NCBI RefSeq assembly: GCF_023715465.1
Contig: NZ_JAMBOE010000025.1
Location: 1-52,053, forward strand
Direction of reading: 5' to 3'
Source of the DNA: Paenibacillus macerans
Lineage (GTDB): Bacteria; Bacillota; Bacilli; Paenibacillales; Paenibacillaceae
DNA length: 52,053 nt
The stretch's first letter is position 1; every line of letters starts with the position of its first letter. Both the position numbers and the translations under genes were made by a program. The notes beneath the pieces are model-generated. The model was not told the origin of the DNA and searched no databases. It worked only from the letters and a program-made list of their open reading frames with translations. This document shows positions 15,940-23,179 of the stretch, piece by piece.

Positions 15940-16518
15940 TCAGTCGTCATCTTTGTCGTTGTCGCCGTCGTAATCTTCTTCGCTATCCAGTTCCTCTTCT
16001 TCATCGGCGAGGGCGTCCTCGTCCTCCATCTCCTCATCGTCGATCATGGTGTCGTCGTCGACTTCATCCACCTCGTCTTCGTCGTCGTCCGGGAACAGTT
16101 CATCGTCCCCATCCTCATCCAAGGCATCGTAATCCTCGTCATCGCCGGAGATGTATCCGTCTTCTTCCTCCACGAAATCCTCGTCTTCCAAATCGTCATC
16201 GTCATCGTTAATGATGCGCGGACGTTTGGAGCTGGCCACCGGATCCTCCGAGCGGTCGACCGGGTACCAGCGCTTGAGGCCCCACAGATTGGTGCCTACG
16301 CAGGCAAACCGTCCATCGATATTAATTTCCGTATAGAGTTGAGCAATCGCTTCGTTGATTTGTTCCTCCGACATTTCGCGGAGTTTGGCAACCTCGTTCA
16401 TCAGGTCGCGGTAGTAATACGGCGTGTTCGCCGCTTTCAGAATCATAAAGGCCAAGTCGACCATCGGGATTTCTTGAACCTTCTCCGGGTCGATTTTCAA
16501 ATTGAGCGGGGTACTCAC
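15940..16518 (-). CDS. rpoE: DNA-directed RNA polymerase subunit delta
   Basis: 192 residues. Delta binds RNA polymerase in Gram-positives and promotes recycling and promoter selectivity. The N-terminal winged-helix domain (about 1-90; MVDLAFMILKAANTPYYYRDLMNEVAKL, ending NLWGLKRWYP) is followed by a ~100-residue tail almost entirely Asp and Glu, as in the family. GTG 16518 is chosen for its 10-nt distance from GAGAGGAAG. It is next to pyrG as in B. subtilis. Confidence 0.96.
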   Translation of the reverse strand: MSTPLNLKIDPEKVQEIPMVDLAFMILKAANTPYYYRDLMNEVAKLREMSEEQINEAIAQLYTEINIDGRFACVGTNLWGLKRWYPVDRSEDPVASSKRPRIINDDDDDLEDEDFVEEEDGYISGDDEDYDALDEDGDDELFPDDDEDEVDEVDDDTMIDDEEMEDEDALADEEEELDSEEDYDGDNDKDDD

Positions 16519-16620
16519 GTTACGGACACTTCCTCTCACGCAAATAGTTCACTATAAAGCAAAGGCGAAACCGTCCCTTACGGAACGTTTTCCTTCACTA
16601 ACATATCCATATCACACATT

Positions 16621-16649
16621 AGTAAAACCTATTTGCCACTAAATTGCAA
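16621..16649 (-). promoter_or_regulatory. Sigma-A promoter candidate of rpoE
   Basis: On the minus strand TTGCAA (16644-16649), 17 bp, TTTACT (16621-16626), about 100 bp before the rpoE start. Both boxes are imperfect but spacing is optimal. Confidence 0.5.
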
Positions 16650-16979
16650 GTTTTAAAAACAGGACCGAAAGCGCGTCCGCCATGTTCCCCGCCCGGGGCG
16701 CGATGGCCGAAATGGAAGGAGGCGAAGAACCCCCCGGTTCTCCGCCCCTTGACTGTACCCTCCCCTAAAGAAGGCTTGGCGGCCTTCCCAAGGTTGGCGA
16801 AAGCCGCTAACCGGCCTTCCCTTCATCCTATGTCCAGATTCCCGCTTTGACACGCCATGTTGCAGCCTAACTTCCACCAGGGGCCCATTTCCCGCAAAAC
16901 AGGGCCTCTTCCCCACTCCATGGAGAGAGGATTGTCATACTATACTGCAACACGCTTCGTCAGGAGGGGCTACTTAAAT

Positions 16980-18125
16980 ATGGACTATTCCGGATTTCTG
17001 CGTTATTTAAACGAACATGTCGACACCTCCGGAAAAAGCGGACGCTACATCATCCGCTTCCCGCATCCAGCCGAATACGCCGAATGTGTACGTCAGTTGT
17101 TTCAGCATAAGCGAAAACATCCGGCGTTGCGGCAGATCCGAACCTCGCCACTGCTGCAGGCCCTGATCTGTCCCCTTGGTTTACGAGTGAAAGCAGCCCG
17201 CTCCCGATTCGGCCTCTGGGTCGAGGAAGACTCCAGAGTCAGCGTTCATAGTCCCGCCCCTTCCGGGAAGGGGCAAAATTCCGGAATTCCCTGGGGAGTA
17301 AAGCGCATCGGCGCGCCGGAGACGTGGTCCGTCTCAACCGGATACCGGGTTCGTGTCGGCGTGATCGACACGGGGGCCGATTTCGCTCATCCGGACCTGC
17401 GCAACTCTTTGGCAAGAGGAATCAATTTGCTGAATCGGATTAGCCTTCCTTACGATGACAACGGCCACGGCACCCATATCGCCGGCACCATCGCCGCTTC
17501 GGGCGGTTCGCAAGGCATGATGGGTGTGGCCCCCCGCTCGCTGATCTTTCCTGTTAAAGCGTTTGATCATAACGGATCCGCGTACGTTTCCGATATTATT
17601 TTGGGGATCGATTGGTGCGTCCGCAACCGGATGCACATTGTGAATATGAGTTTCGGCATGAAGACCAACAGCGAAGCCCTGAAGAACATCATCCGCAAAG
17701 CCCATAACGCAGGGATCGTTGTCGTGGCGTCCTCCGGAAACGACAGAAAAGGCCGGAGCGCCGATTATCCTGCGCGGTACCCTCAGACCATTTCGGTCGG
17801 GGCCACTGGGCGGGAAGGCCGCATCGCCTCCTTCAGCAATCACGGCCCATATATCGACATTTACGCCCCCGGCGAAAAAATAACGTCCTCGTGGCTGGGC
17901 GGAGGATATCGCGAAATGAGCGGCACCTCTATGGCCACCTCCCACGTCAGCGGAGCCGTGGCCCTGCTGCTAGCGCTGAAGCCCGACCTGAAGCCGGGCG
18001 AGATCAAGCGCCGCCTGCGCCGCACCGCGCGCCCGCTCCCTACCGCCAGCAGCGCCAAGGCAAAGAGCGCCGGCGAAGTCAGCGCCACGCGCCTGCTGCG
18101 CGCTAAGCCCCGGCGGCGGAGCTAG
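16980..18125 (+). CDS. Subtilisin-like serine protease (S8) without signal peptide
   Basis: 381 residues. Catalytic triad and oxyanion residue are all present: D130 (VIDTGAD), H163 (NGHGTH), N254 (SSGN) and S317 (SGTSMAT). The first ~100 residues look like a propeptide or inhibitor-like domain (GRYIIRFPHPAEYAECV) rather than a secretion signal, so the enzyme may act inside the cell or mother cell. The C-terminal ~35 residues are basic and Ala/Arg-rich. ATG 16980 follows AGGAGG by about 10 nt. A CATACTATA element at 16936-16944 resembles a sigma-K -10, but no matching -35 is at the right distance. The upstream spacer 16650-16930 shows no gene. Confidence 0.9.
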   Translation: MDYSGFLRYLNEHVDTSGKSGRYIIRFPHPAEYAECVRQLFQHKRKHPALRQIRTSPLLQALICPLGLRVKAARSRFGLWVEEDSRVSVHSPAPSGKGQNSGIPWGVKRIGAPETWSVSTGYRVRVGVIDTGADFAHPDLRNSLARGINLLNRISLPYDDNGHGTHIAGTIAASGGSQGMMGVAPRSLIFPVKAFDHNGSAYVSDIILGIDWCVRNRMHIVNMSFGMKTNSEALKNIIRKAHNAGIVVVASSGNDRKGRSADYPARYPQTISVGATGREGRIASFSNHGPYIDIYAPGEKITSSWLGGGYREMSGTSMATSHVSGAVALLLALKPDLKPGEIKRRLRRTARPLPTASSAKAKSAGEVSATRLLRAKPRRRS

Positions 18126-18133
18126 CCCGGCGC

Positions 18134-18183
18134 GCCAACAAGCCGCCTCCCCCGTACCTGCGGGAGAGGCGGCTTGTTGGTTC
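18134..18183. terminator. Strong GC-rich hairpin between convergent subtilase gene and argS
   Basis: CCAACAAGCCGCCTC pairs perfectly with GAGGCGGCTTGTTGG, with CCCG/CGGG extending into the loop. There is no T-tract on either side, so it may act as an mRNA 3'-end stabiliser or as a terminator lacking a U-tract for both converging genes. Confidence 0.6.
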
Positions 18184-18215
18184 CGTCCGGGCCTCAGGGC
18201 CCCTGCCGGCGATGG

Positions 18216-19895
18216 CTACATCTTTTCCGGCGCGGACACGCCGATCAAGCCAAGCACGTTGGCGAGCGCCGTCCGCACGCCGCCGAGCAGCACGAGCCGC
18301 ACCGCAGTTTGCTCCGCGTCGTCGGTGATGACGCGCTCCGCACGGTAGTAGCTGTGGAACAACGAAGCCAGGTCATACGCGTAGCGCACCAGCCGGTGCG
18401 GCGCATAGTTGGCTGCCGCCACGCCGATTTCCTCCGGCAGCTCGCCGATTTTCCGCAGCAGGTCAAATTCATGCTCCGCCGCCAGCTTGGCCAGGTCGGC
18501 CTTTTCCGGCGCCGGGGCGGCGATGCCCTGCTCTTCAGCCTGGCGGAAAATGCTGCAGATCCGCGCATGCGCGTACTGCACGTAGTACACCGGATTTTCG
18601 TTTGATGTCGAAATCGCCAAATCCATATCGAAATCGAGATGCGAGTCCATGCTCCGCATCGTAAAGAAATAGCGAATCGGGTCGACGCCCACCTCGTCCA
18701 TCAGGTCCACCATCGTAACCGCTTTGCCGGTCCGTTTGGACATTTTCACCTTCTCGCCGTCCTGGAACAAGCTGACCATCTGGGCGATCAGCACGGTCAG
18801 CTTCTCCGGATCCTTGCCGATCGCCTGCATCGCCGCCTTGACGCGCGGAATATAGCCGTGGTGGTCGGCGCCCCAAATATTGATGATGCGGTCGAACCCG
18901 CGGTCGTATTTGTTCCGGTGATAAGCGATGTCCGGGGTCAAATAGGTGTAGGTGCCGTCATTTTTCACCAGCACGCGGTCCTTGTCGTCGCCGTAATCCG
19001 TCGTTTTAAGCCAGGTTGCCCCTTCCTGCTCGTAGGTTTGGCCTTTCTCGCGCAGTTCGGCGAGCGAAGCTTCCACCTGCCCGTCCTCGTATAGGGAAGT
19101 TTCGCTGAACCATACATCAAAGCGGACCCGGAAACGTTCAAGGTCGCGTTTAATTTTCGCCAGCTCTTTATCCAGCCCGAATTTGCGCAGAAAAGCCGCA
19201 CGCGCCTCCGGCTCCATTGACAGCAGCTTGTCGCCTTGTTCCGCCACAAGCTCCCTGGCGAAGCCTTTAATGTCTTCGCCGTGATACCCGTCCTCCGGCA
19301 TTTCCGCGTCCTGCCCAAGCTCCTGCAGGTATCTGGCTTCGATCGATTTGCTCAGGTTGGCGATCTGGTTGCCGGCGTCGTTGATGTAATATTCCCGCGT
19401 TACGTCGTATCCGGCGAAATCCAGCAAATTGCAAAGCGCATCGCCCACCGCCGCTCCGCGCGCATGGCCCAAATGCAGGCTGCCCGTCGGGTTGGCGCTG
19501 ACGAATTCGACTTGGGCCTTTTGCCCATTGCCTTGCTGGATGCGGCCGTAGTTTTCCCCTGCACGATGAACCTCCAGCAGGATCGGATACAGATACCCTT
19601 TGTCCAGCGTAAAATTGATGAAGCCGGGACCGGCGATTTCCGCCTTTTCGATGCCGGCTTTCGAATAATCCAGCTTGGCCAGAATTTCTTCAGCGATTTG
19701 ACGCGGGTTTTTCTTGGCGATCCGTGTCAGCTGCATGGCCGCATTGGTGGCGAAGTCGCCGTGCGCCTTGTCCTTCGGCACTTCCAGCACGATGGCCGGG
19801 ATTTCCTCAGGCTGCGCCAGCCCGGCGGCGGCGATCGCTTCCAGAATCGCTTCCTTCAGCGCCTGGTTCATTTGTTCCAACGGATTGTGTGGCAT
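18216..19895 (-). CDS. argS: Arginyl-tRNA synthetase
   Basis: 559 residues, class I synthetase charging tRNA-Arg. Shows the N-terminal Add1 domain (DFATNAAMQL), the HIGH-like motif in ANPTGSLHLGHARGAAVGD, a KMSK-type signature KMSKRTGKAVTM, and the C-terminal DALR anticodon-binding domain (YAHARICSIFRQ onward). AGGAGG lies 9 nt before ATG 19895. It begins 1 bp after the ywiB-like gene ends, so the two are almost certainly co-transcribed, as in B. subtilis. Confidence 0.97.
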   Translation of the reverse strand: MPHNPLEQMNQALKEAILEAIAAAGLAQPEEIPAIVLEVPKDKAHGDFATNAAMQLTRIAKKNPRQIAEEILAKLDYSKAGIEKAEIAGPGFINFTLDKGYLYPILLEVHRAGENYGRIQQGNGQKAQVEFVSANPTGSLHLGHARGAAVGDALCNLLDFAGYDVTREYYINDAGNQIANLSKSIEARYLQELGQDAEMPEDGYHGEDIKGFARELVAEQGDKLLSMEPEARAAFLRKFGLDKELAKIKRDLERFRVRFDVWFSETSLYEDGQVEASLAELREKGQTYEQEGATWLKTTDYGDDKDRVLVKNDGTYTYLTPDIAYHRNKYDRGFDRIINIWGADHHGYIPRVKAAMQAIGKDPEKLTVLIAQMVSLFQDGEKVKMSKRTGKAVTMVDLMDEVGVDPIRYFFTMRSMDSHLDFDMDLAISTSNENPVYYVQYAHARICSIFRQAEEQGIAAPAPEKADLAKLAAEHEFDLLRKIGELPEEIGVAAANYAPHRLVRYAYDLASLFHSYYRAERVITDDAEQTAVRLVLLGGVRTALANVLGLIGVSAPEKM

Positions 19896-19896
19896 A

Positions 19897-20316
19897 TCAA
19901 GCTTCCTCCTGTATATGTAAACTGATTACAAAATGTCCCGACAACTCTTCATAAACGTACAAATCGTATTCCCAGGTAACCAGGCCAACCACGCCATCTA
20001 AACGGGAATCCATTTTTACGGTATCGGTAGACAAGTTAAAACGGGTAAAAGGGGAACGGTAAAAACCCGGCAGCCGCTGTCCGGTGCGGAACGTTTGCTC
20101 CGCCTCCACATCCCCGTGCCGCATGATCTTCAGTTCCTCCCCGGTAATTTTAACCATCGTCCGCGTCATCCCGCCGGTCGGCCCCGCCTCCGGCTCATTA
20201 TAACGGATGTAGACCGCTCCGTCCCGCATCATAGCACTTCCTTGCAGGGACTGCACCGTCTCGTCTTGTCCCTGCCGGCTCGTCAGCACGAGCTTGACCG
20301 GGCTCATCTCCGGCAT
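19897..20316 (-). CDS. ywiB: DUF1934 (YwiB-like) beta-barrel protein
   Basis: About 139 residues, cytoplasmic, with alternating polar/hydrophobic beta strands of a calycin-like barrel (VKLVLTSRQ, DGAVYIRYNEP, MVKITGEELKIMRHGDVEAEQTF, WEYDLYVYEE). Family function is unknown. It directly precedes argS, the conserved ywiB-argS pair. The start is uncertain: ATG 20316 is about 10 nt from GAGGG, and ATG 20322 about 4 nt. Confidence 0.85.
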   Translation of the reverse strand: MPEMSPVKLVLTSRQGQDETVQSLQGSAMMRDGAVYIRYNEPEAGPTGGMTRTMVKITGEELKIMRHGDVEAEQTFRTGQRLPGFYRSPFTRFNLSTDTVKMDSRLDGVVGLVTWEYDLYVYEELSGHFVISLHIQEEA

Positions 20317-20445
20317 ACGCATCAAACCCTCATTCCGTTTCTCTATATATTACATCGTTTCTTACTGTACTACTATATCCAGTTCGTCCCGGCAATTCAA
20401 TATGCGACGGGTTGTCCGCGTTCAGCGCTAGCCGTTCTTACAATA

Positions 20446-20467
20446 AGAAAAACGCCTGACGGCGTCC
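20446..20467 (-). terminator. Intrinsic terminator without an obvious gene upstream
   Basis: On the minus strand GGACGCC-GTCA-GGCGT is followed by TTTTTC. It lies upstream of ywiB and downstream of the family B element, so element copy 1 is boxed between two minus-strand terminators (this one and 20789-20812). No gene fits in between. Confidence 0.7.
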
Positions 20468-20526
20468 TTTAATGGCTCTGACTTCTACTTTGGAGCGATT
20501 GGAGGCTCTTCCTAAACTTTGTAAGC

Positions 20527-20788
20527 TGCTCTAACGGACACCAGCGACCTTATCCGCCCATTTCCCGGGTATTTCCCAGCCTAACGGACACAGGCGGCCC
20601 TCTTTCGCTCTAAACTAGTTCATCCAAGACGATTTGAGGTAAATAAGGTCTTCTGTGTCCGTTTCATTTTGCAATCCTCCGTTTTTCCTCAAAATAACGG
20701 CTCTGGTGTCCCTTAGCCTCCAGGTCCCTCTTCTCTACCTGCGCCTCGCCCTCTACCATGACCGAAATTTATAAAATTCTACAAGGTT
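20527..20788. repeat. Family B intergenic repeat, copy 1 (CTAACGGAC units, 2 direct + 2 inverted)
   Basis: Direct units CTAACGGACA at 20531 and 20581 (50 bp apart), inverted units ending TGTCCGTTT at 20656-20664 and TGTCCCTTAG at 20707-20716 (51 bp apart). Each unit runs about 25 bp from CTAACGGAC to CCTTATT. The stretch is nearly the same as at 42598-42869, including an AT-rich tail (ATAAAATTCTACAAGGTT) that ends exactly at the U-tract of the neighbouring terminator. No open frame. Confidence 0.85.
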
Positions 20789-20812
20789 AAAAAAGCCGCT
20801 TCATCAGCGGCT
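20789..20812 (-). terminator. Intrinsic terminator after the 20.8-21.8 kb gene
   Basis: On the minus strand GAGCCGCT-GATGA-AGCGGC is followed by TTTTTT, 10 bp after the stop codon of the preceding gene. Confidence 0.85.
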
Positions 20813-20821
20813 CATCCCACC

Positions 20822-21847
20822 CTACAAAGGCTGGCTTAACACAATGTATTCCACTTTTTGGTCTTGAAAATACACATGAAACCGGTAGTAATCCCCGACT
20901 TTATAACTCCAGCGACTTGCCAGCCTGAGCGCCTCCGGCCCCAGTTTGTCCATCACGTCACCCTGTCCGATGCCGACTTTGACCCCGTCCGCGGTTTGGT
21001 GATCCGCCGTCGTAAAAAAGATGATCCGGTTCAGCGCCAGCACGCCATCCTTGTACAGTCTGGCCTGTTTCACCTGCCCTTCGCTGTCATCGTAAAACGG
21101 CCTTTCCCACAGGATGTTCTCCGCTTGCTCTCCCGCAAGCCGCTTCACCCAACCGTCGAAGTCCAACCCTTCCACCTCGGCCCGGGAGGCCTCCAACGCC
21201 TCCGGCTCCGCGGCACCCACCTGTTCCTGCTCTACTCGCGCTTGCTCCAGCAGCGCATCGAGCGTAGCCAGGTCCTTATTTTCCCGGAAAAGCCCCTGCA
21301 TCAGCAGCAGCACCTGATCATCGGCGTAATAGGCGTGTCCGTCATATTGAAAAGCATTCAGCGCCAGGTCATAGGTCAGCTCATAGCTCGAGTTGTTTAA
21401 CGTAAATTGCAAAATTACCGGCTTCCGTGCGGCTCCCGGGTTCTCCTTCACCAACGCGCCCTGCATGTCGGTGAACCGCAGCGATTGCAGCAGCACCGCT
21501 TGCCGCTGTGCGGGAACCTGTACGCTGCCGCTGTCCGACTTAGCCGTAATCCCGGTCACATCCTCTTCCTTAAAAGGAAGATGGTCCAGCAAATATGGGG
21601 ATGCGGCATTCCCCGGCGTTTGCCCATCCTTCGCCGCTAACGCGTCCGCCTCCGGTTCCGTTCCCGCCGGTTGCGTCATCGCGGAATCCGCCGAGTCCGC
21701 CGGTATTTCCGCCGTCTGCTCCTCCTTTTGCCCGTTACTGGAGGTGTGCGATTTATTCCCAGGCAGTCCGTAAAATAACCATCCGGCAACGAGAACCACC
21801 AAAATCATCATCGCGTAGGCCATTACGTTTCGTGGAGTTCTGTTCAT
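20822..21847 (-). CDS. Membrane-anchored hypothetical protein
   Basis: 341 residues, not recognised. One N-terminal membrane anchor (about 8-30, VMAYAMMILVVLVAGWLFYGL) is followed by a disordered Ser/Glu/Ala-rich linker (about 32-85) and a folded extracellular region with alternating strands (RKPVILQFTLNNSSYELTYDL) and a second module near the C-terminus (DGVKVGIGQGDVMDKLGPEALRLASRWSYKVGDYYRFHVYFQDQKVEYI). That last part resembles SmpA/BamE-like or YycI-like small folds only superficially. Probably monocistronic, with a terminator at its end. Function unknown. Confidence 0.7.
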   Translation of the reverse strand: MNRTPRNVMAYAMMILVVLVAGWLFYGLPGNKSHTSSNGQKEEQTAEIPADSADSAMTQPAGTEPEADALAAKDGQTPGNAASPYLLDHLPFKEEDVTGITAKSDSGSVQVPAQRQAVLLQSLRFTDMQGALVKENPGAARKPVILQFTLNNSSYELTYDLALNAFQYDGHAYYADDQVLLLMQGLFRENKDLATLDALLEQARVEQEQVGAAEPEALEASRAEVEGLDFDGWVKRLAGEQAENILWERPFYDDSEGQVKQARLYKDGVLALNRIIFFTTADHQTADGVKVGIGQGDVMDKLGPEALRLASRWSYKVGDYYRFHVYFQDQKVEYIVLSQPL

Positions 21848-21975
21848 TTGATTACCATCCCGCCTTAATTCAACAATTCATGACATTATTCATACTATCA
21901 TACTCAAGTTGTATCACTCATGGTCCTAATGGCATGTTTTCCCACCCGCCGGCCTATTCAAAAAGTCCTATGAAA

Positions 21976-22022
21976 GCAAAAAAGCATCCCTCGCCCAAAT
22001 TGGGACGAGACGGATGCTTTTG
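21976..22022 (-). terminator. Intrinsic terminator of speE
   Basis: On the minus strand AAAAGCATCC...GGATGC with inner CCC/GGG pairing is followed by TTTTTTG, about 45 bp past speE. Confidence 0.85.
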
Positions 22023-22064
22023 GGGTATCGAAATAAGCGGGAATCCGGTTCCATACGACCGTCC

Positions 22065-22892
22065 CTACTTCACAAGGTCTTCCACGAATTTGGGCAGCAC
22101 AAACGCGGCCTTGTGAATCCGCGGCGTGTAATATTTGGTGTCCAGTTCGGGGATGTTCGACTCGTCCACTTCCAGAGGGTCATGCACTTTGCTGCCCATC
22201 GTGAACGTCCATAATCCGCTCGGGTAGGTGGGAATGTTGGCTCCGTACACGCGGACGATCGGAAAAATCTCCTTGACGTCCTTGTTTACTTTTTGGATCA
22301 AATCCTCTTTAAACCATGGGTTGTCCGTCTGGGCAACAAAAATCCCGTCGTCCTTCAGCGCTTCGTAAATGCCCTGATAGAACCCGCGCTCAAACAATGG
22401 CGCCGCCGGTCCCACCGGTTCGGTTGAATCAACCATGATGACGTCGTATTTATTTTTGCTCTCTATAATATGCATATAGCCGTCGGCCACCTGAACTTCA
22501 ACCCGGGGGTTGTCCAACCCGCCAGCGATTTCCGGCAAATATTTTTTCGAATATTCGATGACCTTGCCGTCGATCTCCACCAGCACCGCTTTTTCCACTT
22601 CCGGATGCTTGATCACTTCGCGGATTACTCCGCCGTCGCCGCCGCCAACCACAAGCACATGCTTCGGGTTCGGATGCGTGTAAAGCGCAGGATGGGCCAC
22701 CATTTCATGGTAAACAAACTCGTCTTTGATCGTCGTCATGACCATGCCATCCAGCACAAGCATCCGCCCGAATTCCTCGGTATCGATCATCGCCAGGTCT
22801 TGAAATTCCGTTTTTTCCGTGACCAGCGTTTCGCGTATTTTTGCCGTAATGCCAAAGACCGGCGTTTGCTTTTCCGTAAACCACAGTTCCAT
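22065..22892 (-). CDS. speE: Polyamine aminopropyltransferase (spermidine synthase)
   Basis: 275 residues. Transfers aminopropyl from decarboxylated SAM to putrescine. N-terminal beta domain (MELWFTEKQTPVFGITAKI, FQDLAMIDTEEFGRMLVLDG), then the catalytic Rossmann domain: VLVVGGGDGGVIREV nucleotide loop, VEIDGKVIEYSKKYLP, and active-site DSTEPVGPA. ATG 22892 is chosen since AGAAGG lies 8 nt upstream and the protein then begins like its homologues. It is divergent from pbpG, as in B. subtilis. No speB or speD is nearby. Confidence 0.95.
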   Translation of the reverse strand: MELWFTEKQTPVFGITAKIRETLVTEKTEFQDLAMIDTEEFGRMLVLDGMVMTTIKDEFVYHEMVAHPALYTHPNPKHVLVVGGGDGGVIREVIKHPEVEKAVLVEIDGKVIEYSKKYLPEIAGGLDNPRVEVQVADGYMHIIESKNKYDVIMVDSTEPVGPAAPLFERGFYQGIYEALKDDGIFVAQTDNPWFKEDLIQKVNKDVKEIFPIVRVYGANIPTYPSGLWTFTMGSKVHDPLEVDESNIPELDTKYYTPRIHKAAFVLPKFVEDLVK

Positions 22893-23179
22893 CGTACCAA
22901 CCTTCTTTCCGCCAAAATAGTGTTCGGCCCCAGGCCGTTTCCCCGTTTCCGCTGTACAAAGTTCATTTCCTAGTATTGTACCAAACAAAAAGATAATAAC
23001 ACACGATCCGCCTATGCGCTTCAAGTGAACTCGGATATTAGCCCGGTTAGCAATGACTGGCGTATTGAAACAGCTCACTCATGAATGATCTATCCCAAAC
23101 TTTCCCATACTAAAAAGAAACGTTCGGGAACATAGGAGTAACGGTTTAGTATAGAGCTTTGAAAGGAGAGAGCACTTCC

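Noticed and set aside
20527..20788. Regularly spaced repeats as a CRISPR array or insertion sequence
   Set aside because: Only four units in a 2+2 inverted arrangement, spacers shared between copies, no cas genes; no transposase frame either.
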